Shown here: piece after piece, positions 41,090 to 50,782 of the stretch
How the letters are laid out: each line of letters starts with the position of its first letter
Numbering within the stretch: the first letter of the stretch is position 1
NCBI RefSeq assembly: GCF_030817835.1
Contig: NZ_JAUSZR010000001.1
Coordinates: forward strand, 2,294,001-2,358,000
DNA length: 64,000 bases
Reading direction: 5' to 3'
DNA from: Pseudarthrobacter sp. W1I19
Lineage (GTDB): Bacteria > Actinomycetota > Actinomycetes > Actinomycetales > Micrococcaceae
Program-made: the position numbers and the translations under genes
The notes under the pieces: generated by a model
What the model saw: only the letters and a program-made list of their open reading frames with translations
The model's database searches: none
Told to the model about the DNA's origin: nothing

Positions 41090-42133
41090 TCAGAACGTGG
41101 TGGCATCGATTACGAAGCGGTACTGGACATCACTTGCCAGCACCCGTTCGTAGGCCTGGTTGATGCAGCTGGCAGGGATGACCTCCACCTCGGCACCCAG
41201 TTTATGGGCGGCGCAGAAGTCCAACATTTCCTGGGTTTGCCTGATTCCTCCCATCTTTGAACCGCTGAGGTTGCGGCGCATAGAAATGAGGGACCAAGCC
41301 CGTTGACTCAACGGTTTCGAGGGCAGCCCCACGAGCACCAGGGTGCCGTCCAACGCCACCATGGAGAGATAAGCATCCACGTCGATGTCTGCCGAGACGG
41401 TGTTGATGACGAGGTCAAATTTGCCCTGAAGATCGGTGAAGGTGGCGGGATCGGACGTAGCATGAAAGTGGTTGGCGCCGAACCGGAGCGCATCCGCCTG
41501 CTTTTTGGGGGATTGGCTGAGGACTGTTACATCGGCACCCATTGCGGCCGCAATCTTCACGCCCAGGTGTCCCAGTCCGCCCATGCCAACGATTGCTATG
41601 CGCGTCCCCGGCCCGGTGTTCCTGTTGCGCAGCGGTGAGTACACAGTGATCCCCGCACACAACAGCGGGGCCGCAGTCTCGAGGGTGATTCTGTCCGGGA
41701 TCCGGAGTACATAATTCTCGTCCACCACGATGGAGGTGCTGTACCCGCCCGCGGTGGGCCGGCCGTCACTGCCAGTCGAGTTGTACGTGCTTGTGGCGCC
41801 CCTCAAGCAGTACTGCTCCTCCCCCTCCCGGCAGTGCACGCATTCACGGCAGGAATCAACGAAACAGCCCACACCAACACGGTCCCCTACCGCATGCCTC
41901 GTGACCTTGCGCCCCACGGCTTCTACGACTCCGGTGACCTCATGGCCGGCAACCAGAGGATAGGTCACACCTGCCCAGTCGCCCCGCACTGCATGGATGT
42001 CAGAGTGGCAAATTCCTGTGTACCGGATGGAAATCCGCACGTCGAACTCACCCGGATCCCGCCGTTCCACGGTTCCGGGCTCAAGGGCCGAAGTAGGAGA
42101 AGTAGCTATGAATGCCTTGACGATAGTAGGCAT
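41090..42133 (-). CDS. NAD(P)-dependent zinc alcohol dehydrogenase (YahK/CAD-like)
   Basis: A 347-residue zinc alcohol dehydrogenase of the cinnamyl-alcohol/YahK type. The catalytic zinc ligands are in [14 protein letters not shown] and [12 protein letters not shown]; the four structural cysteines are in [16 protein letters not shown]; the Rossmann motif is [13 protein letters not shown]. It interconverts aldehydes and alcohols, often with NADPH. It is the most distal gene of the leftward half of the island, 17 bp after the D-2-hydroxyacid dehydrogenase gene. In the pathway it may reduce or oxidise an aldehyde produced by the FAD oxidases. Confidence 0.92.
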   Translation of the reverse strand: MPTIVKAFIATSPTSALEPGTVERRDPGEFDVRISIRYTGICHSDIHAVRGDWAGVTYPLVAGHEVTGVVEAVGRKVTRHAVGDRVGVGCFVDSCRECVHCREGEEQYCLRGATSTYNSTGSDGRPTAGGYSTSIVVDENYVLRIPDRITLETAAPLLCAGITVYSPLRNRNTGPGTRIAIVGMGGLGHLGVKIAAAMGADVTVLSQSPKKQADALRFGANHFHATSDPATFTDLQGKFDLVINTVSADIDVDAYLSMVALDGTLVLVGLPSKPLSQRAWSLISMRRNLSGSKMGGIRQTQEMLDFCAAHKLGAEVEVIPASCINQAYERVLASDVQYRFVIDATTF

Positions 42134-42150
42134 GGCACCTTTCGGATTGT

Positions 42151-43134
42151 TCAGGGAACCGGGACGAACCCGAGGCTTTTGTCCACGACGTTGTGCAGCG
42201 GATCGCCGTTGCGGTAGCGCTTCAGGTTTGCTACGAACAGCTCCCCAAGATCATCGAGGTAATTTTCTGTGTCGCCGCTCATGTGGGGGGTCAGGATGAC
42301 GTTCTCCATGCTCCATAACGGGTGTTCCTCGGGCAGCGGTTCCGGGTGGACCACATCGAGGGCCGCGCCGGCAATGGACCCGGAGGTCAGGGCTTCCATG
42401 AGCGCGTCCGTCTGGACCAGTTCACCGCGTCCAACGTTGATGAGGTGCGCGCCGGGTTTCATTGATGCCAGGACATCAGCGCCCACCAGTCCCCTGGTGT
42501 CTTCCGTCAGCGGAGCTGCCAGCACCAGGTAGTCAAAGGGATGAACGATGGTGGCCAGATCCTTTGAAGAACTGATTTGGTCGAAATGCCCGTCTCCCGG
42601 ACGGCTGCTGCGGCCGGCGCCGCTGACCTGCAGGCCCGCGGCGCGGAACAGGGATGCGATTTCCCTGCCAATGGAACCCGTACCCACCACCAGGGCGCGC
42701 TGGCCCTGGATTTTCCGGGTTACCCTGTGCTGCCACCGCCGCTGTTGCTGAAGCGTCAGTGAGCCCCGTGAGTCCTTGGCGATGTCCAGGACAAAGCCCA
42801 GCGCAAACTCCGCGATAGCGCGGCTGAGGACTCCCCGCGAATTTGTATAGAGCACGTCGCTTCGGATCAGTTCGTCGAACAACAACTGGCTGACGCCCGC
42901 TGCTGAAACGTGGACCCACTTTAGTGACCCAGCTGCAGCCCAGTTCTCCCGCAGCGCCGGGGAAAACGAATGCCACTGGTACAGGACATCCGCTCCGTCC
43001 AGGACCTTGGCCAGCCCGTCTGCCCTAGTCAGGCGGACCTCCGCCAGCTCCTCTATCTCCGCCAGGCGGGGCGGCAGCGCCTCACGGTACAGCACGGCGA
43101 CGACGGGCCGCTGGGTCTGGCCTGACATAGTCAC
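42151..43134 (-). CDS. D-2-hydroxyacid dehydrogenase
   Basis: A 327-residue NAD(P)-dependent 2-hydroxyacid dehydrogenase (D-isomer type). It has [17 protein letters not shown] (GxGxxG), [14 protein letters not shown] (catalytic Arg), the Glu in [12 protein letters not shown] and the catalytic His in LTPHMSGDT. The N-terminal substrate domain begins [13 protein letters not shown]. Its GTG start overlaps the stop of the upstream tartrate-type dehydrogenase gene as GTGA. It probably reduces a keto acid such as glyoxylate or hydroxypyruvate, or oxidises the hydroxyacid, fitting a pathway that ends in small oxo-acids. Confidence 0.9.
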   Translation of the reverse strand: MTMSGQTQRPVVAVLYREALPPRLAEIEELAEVRLTRADGLAKVLDGADVLYQWHSFSPALRENWAAAGSLKWVHVSAAGVSQLLFDELIRSDVLYTNSRGVLSRAIAEFALGFVLDIAKDSRGSLTLQQQRRWQHRVTRKIQGQRALVVGTGSIGREIASLFRAAGLQVSGAGRSSRPGDGHFDQISSSKDLATIVHPFDYLVLAAPLTEDTRGLVGADVLASMKPGAHLINVGRGELVQTDALMEALTSGSIAGAALDVVHPEPLPEEHPLWSMENVILTPHMSGDTENYLDDLGELFVANLKRYRNGDPLHNVVDKSLGFVPVP

Positions 43135-44258
43135 GACGGCGCTGCTGCCGCCGCCGGCGCAGATGGCATGCCTGAGATGAGCAGGTCAGCCTCGGCGGGT
43201 AGCTCGATGGCGTCTATCGCGGCCAGAACCGCGGCCGTGAACTCCGAGGTCGATGATGGTCCTCCCACATCACGGGTGCCAAGGCCCTCCCGGAGGGCGG
43301 ACTCGAAGGCCTCCTGGAGGTGTCTGGCCGCCACCGGGAAGCCCAGGTGATCGAGCATCATCGCTCCGGACCACATCTGGCCCACCGGGTTTGCCAGTCC
43401 CTTACCCGCAATGTCCGGCGCGGAACCGTGGACCGGTTCGAAGAGGGAAGGATAATCTCCTTCCGGATTCAGGTTTGCGCTGGGAGCCACGCCGATGGAA
43501 CCGGTGACGGAGCTGCCCAGGTCCGAAAGGATGTCACCGAGCAGGTTGGAGGCCACAATGACATCGAGGGTCCAGGGCTTCAGGACGAGGTGCGCAGCCA
43601 ATGCGTCCACGAGCTCACTGGTCAGCGTCACTCCGGGGTACAGCCGGGTGGTCTCCTCCACCACCTCGTCCCAGAACGGCATGGTATGGATGATGCCGTT
43701 GCTCTTGGTGGCGGAGGTCAGGCGGCCCTTCCGGGTGGCTGCCAGCGAGGCGGCAAAATGGGCGGCCCGGGATACTCCCAGGCGGGTGAAGATGGTTTCC
43801 TGGACCGCAGCTTCGTGCGGCAGGCCGCGGTACACCCGGCCACCCACCTCCGAGTATTCTCCTTCGTTGTTCTCACGAACAATGAGGATGTCGATCGGCT
43901 CCGTCGACGCCAGGGGCGACCTCACGCCGTCGAGCGTTTTCACAGGACGGAGGTTGATGTACTGCCGGAATTCGCGCCGGATGGGGATCAGGAGGCCCCA
44001 AAGAGATTCAGCATCGGGGACGTCCGGCGAACCTACGGCGCCGAGGAAGATGGCGTCGTGCAGCGCCAGCTGCTCCAACCCGTCCAGGGGCATCATTCGC
44101 CCATGGCGGGAGTAGTAGTCCGATCCCCAGCCGAAATACGTGAACTCCAGGCTCAAGGAGTGGATCCCGGCGATCCGCTCAAGGCATTCGATGGCGGCCG
44201 GGACTACTTCCTTGCCAATGCCGTCGCCCGCGATCACCGCGATTTTGTGGGTGGTCAT
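43131..44258 (-). CDS. Isocitrate/isopropylmalate-family dehydrogenase (tartrate dehydrogenase-like)
   Basis: A 375-residue decarboxylating beta-hydroxyacid dehydrogenase. Motifs are IAVIAGDGIGKEVVPAAIE, LRPVKTLDGVRSPL, ENNEGEYSEVGGRVY, ATKSNGIIHTMPFWDEV (catalytic Lys region), ASNLLGDILSDLGSSVTGSIG (metal Asp) and EPVHGSAPDIAGKGLANP. The ENNEGEYSEVGG segment and YFGWGSDYY favour a tartrate/malate-type enzyme over LeuB or Icd. It overlaps both neighbours by ATGA or GTGA. In this island it may act on a substituted malate or tartrate; the final six residues are an Ala-rich tail. Confidence 0.9.
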   Translation of the reverse strand: MTTHKIAVIAGDGIGKEVVPAAIECLERIAGIHSLSLEFTYFGWGSDYYSRHGRMMPLDGLEQLALHDAIFLGAVGSPDVPDAESLWGLLIPIRREFRQYINLRPVKTLDGVRSPLASTEPIDILIVRENNEGEYSEVGGRVYRGLPHEAAVQETIFTRLGVSRAAHFAASLAATRKGRLTSATKSNGIIHTMPFWDEVVEETTRLYPGVTLTSELVDALAAHLVLKPWTLDVIVASNLLGDILSDLGSSVTGSIGVAPSANLNPEGDYPSLFEPVHGSAPDIAGKGLANPVGQMWSGAMMLDHLGFPVAARHLQEAFESALREGLGTRDVGGPSSTSEFTAAVLAAIDAIELPAEADLLISGMPSAPAAAAAPS

Positions 44259-45805
44259 GATGCATTCCGTTCTGAAGTGCGCGTCAGCCGCTGCCAGCCG
44301 GTGCCCGGCGCGGCCAGTTTGATGATGGTGCTTTTCGGTTCTGTCATCTCACGAACGGCATGCTTCACGCCCTCACGCCCAACCCCGGACTTCTTAAAGC
44401 CGCCGAAGGGCATCGAGTCGATCCGGACGTCGCTGGTTTCGTTGATCACCACGGCCCCTACGTGGAGCTTGTCGGCTATTGCCAACGCCATGTCGATGGA
44501 TTCCGTGAAGACCCCGGCCTGGAGTCCGTACTCAGAGTCATTGGCCGCCTGTATTGCGTCGGAGACCTGGATGAAAGGCGCGATGCTGACCACTGGCCCA
44601 AACACTTCTTCGCGGATGATCCGGGCGTCTGACGGCACGTCCGTGAGGACGGTGGGCTGGTAGAACGCGTTCCGGCGCTGCCCGCCCACATGGACCCTGG
44701 CCCCGGCTTTCCAGGCCTCGTCCACCCACTCCTCCACCCGGCGCGCCTCAGCTTCGCTGATGAGGGGACCTACGTCGGTGGAACGCTCGAACTTCGCGCC
44801 GGTGCGGAGCGCCCGGGTCCCCAACACCACCTTTTCGAGTACCTGTTCGAACAGGGAAATGTGGACGTAGACACGTTGGACTGAGAGGCAGTTTTGTCCG
44901 GCCACTCCGAATGCCCCCGCCACGATCGCCGCAGCCGCCTTGTCAGGTTCGGCGTCGGCGCACACGATGGTTGCGTTGTTGCCTCCCAGCTCCGAGAGGA
45001 TCTTCTTGGCTCCGGCGGCGGCAGCGATGCGGTCGGCGGTCCGGGGTCCCCCAGTGAACGAGATTAGGTCTACCTGCGGGTCGGATACGATCGCCCCGGA
45101 TACCCCCGGGCCCGAGACTATGGCGGCCAGGCGGCCGGTTGGGACGCCTGCTTCCAGCAGCAGCTCAATGAACGCAAGCCCGGTCAGCGGCGTGCGGCCT
45201 GACGGTTTAAGGACGACGCCGTTGCCTCCAATGAGTGCCGGGCCCAGCTTGTGCGCCACGAGATTGAGCGGATCGTTGAAGGGCGTGATGGCCGCGATGA
45301 TTCCCACCGGTTTGCGGGTGTACCAGCCGATCTTGTCCGCTCCTGCCATGCTGTCCTCAAAGGAAAGGGTCTCACCGGCTAGCTCGCTTGAGGCAGCGGC
45401 GGAAAGACGCAGGGTTTCAATGCACCGGAGTACCTCTCGTTCGGCCTCCCTGATGGTTTTGCTGCTCTCTGCGGCGATGATCTCCGAAAACCGTACGGAC
45501 TGTTCCGAAAGGAGAACCGCGGCCCGTTCCAGGGCTTCCCTGCGCTCCCGAAGGGGCCAGGCCTCCTCCTGGAGGCTGCGGTGCAGGTGGGCAACGGCCC
45601 GGCGCACATCCTGTGCGGAGGAAGAGCACACCGTACCGAGGAGTACACCGTCCTCAGGATCCCGGATTTCCAAGTTCCTGTCCGCTGTTTGCCAGCGGCC
45701 CTCAAAAAACGCTCCCCCGGGGAGTTCGGCGGCTTTTGCCCGCCTAAACGCGGTTTCCCGCCCGGTATTCGGGCAGGCTCCAGCCACGCTTGTCACTGAG
45801 CTCAT
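44255..45805 (-). CDS. Aldehyde dehydrogenase family protein
   Basis: A 516-residue NAD(P)-dependent aldehyde dehydrogenase. The catalytic residues are in place: Asn in AAITPFNDPLNLVAHK, Glu in KKILSELGGNNATIV and Cys in GVAGQNCLSVQR. The end MPFGGFKKSGVGREGVKHAV is typical. It resembles the glyceraldehyde-3-phosphate/phosphonoacetaldehyde-type branch rather than GabD. The start is ATG 45805 with AAGG before it; longer open frame upstream is antisense or overlapping noise. ATGA overlap joins it to the next gene, and 17 bp separate it from the oxidase. It would take the aldehyde made by that oxidase. Confidence 0.9.
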   Translation of the reverse strand: MSSVTSVAGACPNTGRETAFRRAKAAELPGGAFFEGRWQTADRNLEIRDPEDGVLLGTVCSSSAQDVRRAVAHLHRSLQEEAWPLRERREALERAAVLLSEQSVRFSEIIAAESSKTIREAEREVLRCIETLRLSAAASSELAGETLSFEDSMAGADKIGWYTRKPVGIIAAITPFNDPLNLVAHKLGPALIGGNGVVLKPSGRTPLTGLAFIELLLEAGVPTGRLAAIVSGPGVSGAIVSDPQVDLISFTGGPRTADRIAAAAGAKKILSELGGNNATIVCADAEPDKAAAAIVAGAFGVAGQNCLSVQRVYVHISLFEQVLEKVVLGTRALRTGAKFERSTDVGPLISEAEARRVEEWVDEAWKAGARVHVGGQRRNAFYQPTVLTDVPSDARIIREEVFGPVVSIAPFIQVSDAIQAANDSEYGLQAGVFTESIDMALAIADKLHVGAVVINETSDVRIDSMPFGGFKKSGVGREGVKHAVREMTEPKSTIIKLAAPGTGWQRLTRTSERNAS

Positions 45806-45822
45806 GGGAACCTTTTCCTTGG

Positions 45823-47100
45823 TTAGCTGAACCGGTCGATGATTTTTGCGGCCGCGCCGATGAAGGGCAGGAACCATGGCGGGCCGAAGTGGCCGGGCAC
45901 GGGCGGGTTCTTGAGGTCTTCCCACACGTTCGCCTGCTTGTCCCCGGCCATGTAGTGCGCCATCTTCTTGCCCATGTGGGCGGCCATCTGGACGCCGTGG
46001 CCGCTGTAGCACAGTGAATAGAACAAGCCATCATGCAGCCCCGCGTGCACCATCTGGTCCATGGAGAGGTCAACCAGCCCGCCCCAGATATAGTCCACCT
46101 TCACTTTGGCCAGGTAGGGGAAAAGTTCGGTCATTGCCTTATGCAGGATTTCTGCACTCTTGACGTCCGAATCCGGGCTGGACAAGGCGAACCGGGCCCG
46201 GCCGCCGAACAGCAGCCTGTTGTCCGGGGTGATCCGGAAGTAGTAGGTCAGCATCTTGCTGTCAGAGGCCTGGCGCCTATTGGGGAGGATGCGGTTGACA
46301 ACCTCCTCCGGTAACGGCTCGGTGCAGATGATGAAACTGCCCACCGGGATCACGCGGCGCTGGAGCCACGGGGTGAGGTTGCCCGTGTAACCGCTGGTGG
46401 CCACCAGAACCTGCTTGGCACGGGTAATACCGCGGATGGTGTGCACGTCGTGGACGGTCCCCGAGATCTTTTTCAACTCCGTGACCGCTGCGTTCTCACA
46501 GATATCGGCTCCGTTGTCTGCAGCCACCTCGGCGAGCCCGTGGACGAACTTCCCCACATGGAGCCCTGCACCCAGCGGATCCATCATGGCCCCCTGGTAA
46601 AAGTCCGTTCCAATTTCAGAGTGGATATCGGACTTGGGGATGACATTTACGTGGTGATCCACGAGGTTCGCGAGCAACTCCTGCGACTTCAGGAAACCGT
46701 CATAGTGGGACTTGTGGAAGGCCAGCGAGAGCTTGCCGAACCGCTTGAAGTCGCAGTCGATGCCATTATCGTGCACCAGCTTCTCAATGGTTTCGATGGC
46801 GTCGTTGTATTCACGGAACATCTCGACGGCGCGGGGCGCCCCGTACCGCTTGACCGCGGTGCTAAAGCCGATGGCCAGCCCGGTGGTTGCCATACCCCCG
46901 TTGCGGCCTGATGCACCCCAGCCCACGGTGTGACGCTCGAAGACAGCAACGCTGGCACCTTGCTTGGCGAACTCAACTGCTGCCGAGAGCCCGGTAAAGC
47001 CGGCACCGATAATCGCAACATCGACGTTTTCCGGGACCGGAGTGCGCCGGTAGTCGCCGGAAGGTTCGGCAGTGTCCAGCCAATAGGGAACAAGTTTCAT
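45823..47100 (-). CDS. FAD-dependent amine oxidase (PuuB/gamma-glutamylputrescine oxidase-like)
   Basis: A 425-residue DAO-family flavoprotein. The N-terminus has PYWLDTAEPSGDYRRTPVPE, then the FAD Rossmann motif VDVAIIGAGFTGLSAAVEFA, the conserved RNGGMATTG and the C-terminal GHGVQMAAHMG. The RNGG motif and length match gamma-glutamylputrescine oxidases (PuuB/OrdL), which yield aldehyde, ammonia and H2O2. It stands second in the leftward operon, 26 bp after the HAD gene and 17 bp before an aldehyde dehydrogenase, which fits amine to aldehyde to acid. No gamma-glutamyl-putrescine synthetase is present here, so the substrate is probably different. Confidence 0.9.
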   Translation of the reverse strand: MKLVPYWLDTAEPSGDYRRTPVPENVDVAIIGAGFTGLSAAVEFAKQGASVAVFERHTVGWGASGRNGGMATTGLAIGFSTAVKRYGAPRAVEMFREYNDAIETIEKLVHDNGIDCDFKRFGKLSLAFHKSHYDGFLKSQELLANLVDHHVNVIPKSDIHSEIGTDFYQGAMMDPLGAGLHVGKFVHGLAEVAADNGADICENAAVTELKKISGTVHDVHTIRGITRAKQVLVATSGYTGNLTPWLQRRVIPVGSFIICTEPLPEEVVNRILPNRRQASDSKMLTYYFRITPDNRLLFGGRARFALSSPDSDVKSAEILHKAMTELFPYLAKVKVDYIWGGLVDLSMDQMVHAGLHDGLFYSLCYSGHGVQMAAHMGKKMAHYMAGDKQANVWEDLKNPPVPGHFGPPWFLPFIGAAAKIIDRFS

Positions 47101-47126
47101 GGTGTGACCTTTCGCCTCGAAGTCTT

Positions 47127-47801
47127 CTAGAGACCCAGGTGCTTGTTGATCTCGTCAAGGGACTCAACAGTGTTGTAGTCATAGCCCCCGGTAATGGGGT
47201 CGTAGCCGCGGTCCAGCAGCCAAAGGTTACGGAAGCCCATGTCGTGCATCGGATGCATGTCGTACCGGGTGTGCGAGGAGATGTGCAGGAACTCCTCCGG
47301 CTTGGCATTCAGGGTGTCCAGCATGTACTCGAAGGCCTGGTAGCGCGGCTTGTAGGCCTGGGCCTGCTCAGCGGTCAAAACGGCGTGGAAGTCTGCACCG
47401 AGCTTGGGAATGCTGATATCCAGGAAGCTGGTGTCAGCGTTGGACAGAGCCACCAGCTTGTAGTTGTCCCCCATGAGCTTCAGTGGGGCCGGCACGTCGT
47501 CGTGGGCAACCCAGCCGCGGACGGCGTCAGCAAACTCTGCGCCCGCACCAGGGGTCGGACCGATGCCCCACCGCCTGCATACCCGGTCAAAGGAATCCTG
47601 AAGGATCTGCTCGTAGGGCTTGTAGTCGCCAAGGACCTCGTCGAAGCGGTACCCGCGGAACTGCTTTTTGAAGGCAGGCCACTGCTCTTCAGGCAGGCGC
47701 CCATTAAGCAGTCGCCGGGTGGTGGGATCGATGTCGAAGTTGATCAGCGTGCCGTAGACATCGAAGGAGATGTACTTCGGACGGAAGTGGCTCTCTGCCA
47801 T
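47127..47801 (-). CDS. HAD-superfamily hydrolase, 2-haloacid dehalogenase type II-like
   Basis: A 224-residue HAD hydrolase. The nucleophile Asp is in ISFDVYGTLINFDID, the Ser/Asn motif II is ALSNADTSFLD, the Lys motif III is YKPRYQAFEYML, and motif IV lies near SSHTRYDMHPMHDMGF. The overall layout matches L-2-haloacid dehalogenase, but the usual motif IV Ser-Asn-Gly-Asp is altered to SSHTRYD, so the substrate may be a phosphate or another group instead. ATG 47801 heads the leftward operon; the open frame runs further but no start is better. A dehalogenase-like gene leading an amine operon is unusual. Confidence 0.85.
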   Translation of the reverse strand: MAESHFRPKYISFDVYGTLINFDIDPTTRRLLNGRLPEEQWPAFKKQFRGYRFDEVLGDYKPYEQILQDSFDRVCRRWGIGPTPGAGAEFADAVRGWVAHDDVPAPLKLMGDNYKLVALSNADTSFLDISIPKLGADFHAVLTAEQAQAYKPRYQAFEYMLDTLNAKPEEFLHISSHTRYDMHPMHDMGFRNLWLLDRGYDPITGGYDYNTVESLDEINKHLGL

Positions 47802-47940
47802 GGGGTATCCGTTCTTTTCGGGAGATGGAGGATGGTCGCCGCGCCTGGGTGGGGAGATTCGGGCAAGCGCGCCGTGAGTTGGAAGTCGCTGCCGGCAGGC
47901 GGGTAAGTGCCTGTGCAATAAGACGACTCTAGGTGCGGAA

Positions 47941-47959
47941 ATTGTCAATTGTCAACAGT
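47941..47959. promoter_or_regulatory. Regulator site, left side of the divergent region
   Basis: ATTGTCAACAGT at 47948-47959 differs by one base from the perfect palindrome ATTGTCAACAAT found elsewhere in the locus, and overlaps a half-site ATTGTCAAT at 47941. It lies about 140 bp before the HAD start. It and the site at 48021 occupy the 349-bp divergent region 47802-48150, which contains no gene. Confidence 0.6.
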
Positions 47960-48020
47960 TTGGTGCGTGCGCTTCCGTGAGCATCGGAAGTGAACACTGG
48001 TGATAAAAAAGATTTCGTCA

Positions 48021-48032
48021 ATTGTTGACAAT
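48021..48032. promoter_or_regulatory. Regulator operator at the ABC transporter promoter
   Basis: A perfect palindrome ATTGT-TG-ACAAT (its reverse complement is ATTGTCAACAAT) sits 119 bp before the substrate-binding protein start. The 16-base sequence ATTGTTGACAATCTAC is identical at 51951-51966. TTGACA inside it could also serve as a -35, so a bound repressor would block RNA polymerase. A related AGTTGACAAC lies at 48123-48132. The length and ATTGT/ACAAT arms fit FCD-type GntR regulators. Confidence 0.7.
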
Positions 48033-48150
48033 CTACGCTTTTGGGGGTTGCATTGCCTTAGATGACGGAGAGATCCGGATCACATTCCAAGCCAAAAACT
48101 CCTCCCTCCCGGCGAACTCGCCAGTTGACAACCCCTCGAAGGGAAGCACA

Positions 48151-49071
48151 ATGAAGACTTTGAAAAAGGCCCAGACTGCCGCCGCAGGCCTTGCCGTATT
48201 GCTCACGCTCAGTGCGTGCGGTGGAACAGCCAGCAGCTCATCCACGGATGCAAGCAAGACCTCCAACACGGCCGACATTTCTGAGGGTGTCCAGCCTGAC
48301 CAGGCCGCCGTCGCGTTGCTGCCGCAGTCCGTTAAGGACAAGGGTGAGCTGTCAGTGGCTATGGACCTTCACTACCCGCCAACAACCTTCCTCGCCGAGG
48401 ACAACACCACCGCGATCGGACTAAACCCGGATATCGCCCGGCTGATTGCGAAGAAGCTGGGCCTGAAGGTGACGTTCGTGGACACGAAGTTCGACACCAT
48501 CATTCCCGGCCTCGACGGCGGCCGCTTCGACTTCACCGCCACCACCATGTCCAAGACCGACGAGCGGCTCCAGGTTCTGGACATGATCGACTACTTCAAG
48601 GCCGGCAACTCGGTGGCCGTGGCGGCGGGAAACCCGCTGAAGCTCACCGTTGAGACCTTGTGCGGGAAGAGTATTGCCGTCACCCAGGGCTCAACAGGCC
48701 AGCTTAAGCGCCTTCCGGCCCTGAGCGAGCAGACCTGCACCTCCAAAGGCCAGCCGGAGATCAACGCCGTGACGCTGCCGAATGTCCAGGAGGCCCTGAC
48801 ACAGCTGCATTCCAAGCGGATAGACGGGATCCTGTATGACACCACCGCACTCGGCTGGGCCGCAAAGCAGCAGCCGGATTCCTTCACCATCCTGGGCCGT
48901 GTCAATGTGGGCTCCAGCGACCTGACCGCCGTCGGCCTGAAGAAGGGCTCGGCCCTCACGCCCGCCCTTCAGGCAGCGGTCCAGTCCGTCCTTGAATCCC
49001 CCGAATACAAGGAGTCCCTCGAGACCTGGGGTCTTGATTCCGGTGCCATCACCGACGCCAAGCTGAACTAG
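48151..49071 (+). CDS. Amino-acid ABC transporter substrate-binding lipoprotein
   Basis: A 306-residue family 3 solute-binding protein. The lipoprotein signal ends in LTLSAC with Gly-Gly after it, and family segments include GELSVAMDLHYPPTTFLAEDN, IGLNPDIARLIAKKLGLKVTF and TKFDTIIPGLDGGRFDFTAT. It captures a polar amino acid or related amine outside the membrane. ATG 48151 lies behind GAAGGGAAGCACA; the frame is open further upstream but that region holds operators. It is the first gene of an SBP-permease-ATPase set; the next gene starts at its stop codon. Confidence 0.92.
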   Translation: MKTLKKAQTAAAGLAVLLTLSACGGTASSSSTDASKTSNTADISEGVQPDQAAVALLPQSVKDKGELSVAMDLHYPPTTFLAEDNTTAIGLNPDIARLIAKKLGLKVTFVDTKFDTIIPGLDGGRFDFTATTMSKTDERLQVLDMIDYFKAGNSVAVAAGNPLKLTVETLCGKSIAVTQGSTGQLKRLPALSEQTCTSKGQPEINAVTLPNVQEALTQLHSKRIDGILYDTTALGWAAKQQPDSFTILGRVNVGSSDLTAVGLKKGSALTPALQAAVQSVLESPEYKESLETWGLDSGAITDAKLN

Positions 49072-50015
49072 TGGGTTCACAAATGAAGCAAGCAATTATT
49101 GAAAGAAGCGAACCGGCAATGAATGGGATCGATTCAGCGCTCAAGCCGCGGCTTCGTCGGCGAAGCACGTTTGAGTATGTGGCGTGGGTGGCATGCATCC
49201 TGCTTGGCTTGGGAATCCTGGTTTCCGTATCGACGAATCCGAACTTCAAGTGGGGCGTGGTGGCGAAGTACTTCACCCACGAGTCGATTCTCCGGGGCCT
49301 GATGCTTACGCTCTTCCTCACGGTTGCGAGTATGGTCCTGGGCACGCTGCTGGGTCTTGTGATGGCCATCATGCGGGCCTCGAGCATCAAGCCGATCGCT
49401 GCGACAGCCGGGGTGTACATTACGTTGTTCCGCGGCACCCCGGTCCTGGTCCAGTTGATCTTCTGGTTCAACATCGCCGCCCTCTACCCGAACCTGACCA
49501 TCGGGATCCCCTTCACGGACATCAGCACCGCGATCGATGTGAACGCCCTGATGGCACCGATCACCGCGGCATTGATCGGGTTGACCCTGAACGAGGCCGC
49601 CTATATGGCCGAGATCATCCGCGGCGGGTTCTCCGCGGTGGGCAAGGGCCAGCTCGAGGCAGCGGACTCGCTGGGTATGAGCGCGTCAATGAAGATGCGC
49701 AAGGTCATCATTCCCCAGGCGATGCCCTCGATCATCCCCGCCACCGGCAACCAGGTCATCGGCATGTTCAAGGAAACCTCGCTGGTCTCCGTCCTGGGCG
49801 TGGCCGAGCTGCTCCAAAGCGCCCAGCTGATCTATGCCCGCACCTACGAGACCATCCCGCTGCTGATTGTTGCGAGCCTCTGGTACCTCGTGATGACCCT
49901 GGTCCTGAGCTACCCGCAGTCCCAGCTTGAGAAGAAATACTCGCATACCTCCGCCCGGGTCCCCCGCAAGGCCAGGAAGGTTGTCTTGACTGCACCGGAA
50001 GGAATCGCACGATGA
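49071..50015 (+). CDS. Amino-acid ABC transporter permease (HisMQ type)
   Basis: A 314-residue inner-membrane permease. The binding-protein-dependent transport signature (EAA loop) reads [23 protein letters not shown], and helices such as [21 protein letters not shown] and [18 protein letters not shown] are typical of polar amino-acid transporters. The frame starts at GTG 49071, overlapping the SBP stop by one base; an ATG at 49083 is a likely alternative since neither has a good SD. A 50-residue N-terminal cytoplasmic segment is somewhat long. A single permease gene is present, so it probably acts as a homodimer. It overlaps the ATPase gene by ATGA. Confidence 0.92.
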   Translation: MGSQMKQAIIERSEPAMNGIDSALKPRLRRRSTFEYVAWVACILLGLGILVSVSTNPNFKWGVVAKYFTHESILRGLMLTLFLTVASMVLGTLLGLVMAIMRASSIKPIAATAGVYITLFRGTPVLVQLIFWFNIAALYPNLTIGIPFTDISTAIDVNALMAPITAALIGLTLNEAAYMAEIIRGGFSAVGKGQLEAADSLGMSASMKMRKVIIPQAMPSIIPATGNQVIGMFKETSLVSVLGVAELLQSAQLIYARTYETIPLLIVASLWYLVMTLVLSYPQSQLEKKYSHTSARVPRKARKVVLTAPEGIAR

Positions 50016-50779
50016 GCAACGACGGCACCATCCATGCCCGACGGATCCGGAAATCCTTCGGACCCAAAACCGTTCTCCACGACATCGACCTCGACATTGC
50101 CAGCGGCGAGATCTGCTGCATCATCGGCCCCAGCGGCTCCGGCAAATCCACCGTCCTGCGCTGCATCAACGGCCTGGAAACCGTCGACTCCGGGGTCCTG
50201 AAAGTCAATGGCGACGATTTCGGCTACTACGAAACCGACAACGCCTACCACGCCCTGCCGCCCAAAAAGCTCGCCGAACAGCGCACCAAGGTGGGCATGG
50301 TCTTCCAGCAGTTCAACCTCTTCCCCAACATGACTGCCCGCGAAAACGTCATGGCCGGCCCCGTCCTGGTCAAACGAGCGGACAAAAAACAAACGACTAA
50401 ACGCGCGGACGAACTGCTCGCCAGCGTCGGGCTTGGCAACTTCGGCGACTACTATCCCGCCCAGCTCTCCGGCGGACAACAGCAGCGCGTCGCGATTGCC
50501 CGATCCCTGGCCATGGACCCCGAAATCATCCTCTTCGACGAACCCACCTCCGCCCTGGACCCCGAAAAAGTCGGCGAAGTCCTCGCCGTCATGCAGGACC
50601 TGGCCAAGAAGGGCATGACCATGGTGGTGGTCACCCACGAAATGGGCTTCGCCCGCGAAGTAGCCGACTCCCTGATCTTCATGGACGACGGCTACGTCGT
50701 CGAACGCGGCGACGCCCGCGAAGTCCTCTCCAACCCGCAGGAACCCCGCACCCAGGCCTTCCTGAAACAGGTCCTCTAA
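50012..50779 (+). CDS. Amino-acid ABC transporter ATP-binding protein
   Basis: A 255-residue ATPase subunit. Walker A is GPSGSGKST, the Q-loop is [13 protein letters not shown], the ABC signature is [17 protein letters not shown], Walker B is [13 protein letters not shown] and the switch His lies in [10 protein letters not shown]. It energises uptake with the SBP and permease encoded directly upstream, with which it overlaps by ATGA. The inserted segment after [20 protein letters not shown] is longer than usual. The oxidase gene starts 3 bp downstream, so import and first catabolic step are co-transcribed. Confidence 0.94.
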   Translation: MSNDGTIHARRIRKSFGPKTVLHDIDLDIASGEICCIIGPSGSGKSTVLRCINGLETVDSGVLKVNGDDFGYYETDNAYHALPPKKLAEQRTKVGMVFQQFNLFPNMTARENVMAGPVLVKRADKKQTTKRADELLASVGLGNFGDYYPAQLSGGQQQRVAIARSLAMDPEIILFDEPTSALDPEKVGEVLAVMQDLAKKGMTMVVVTHEMGFAREVADSLIFMDDGYVVERGDAREVLSNPQEPRTQAFLKQVL

Positions 50780-50782
50780 ACC

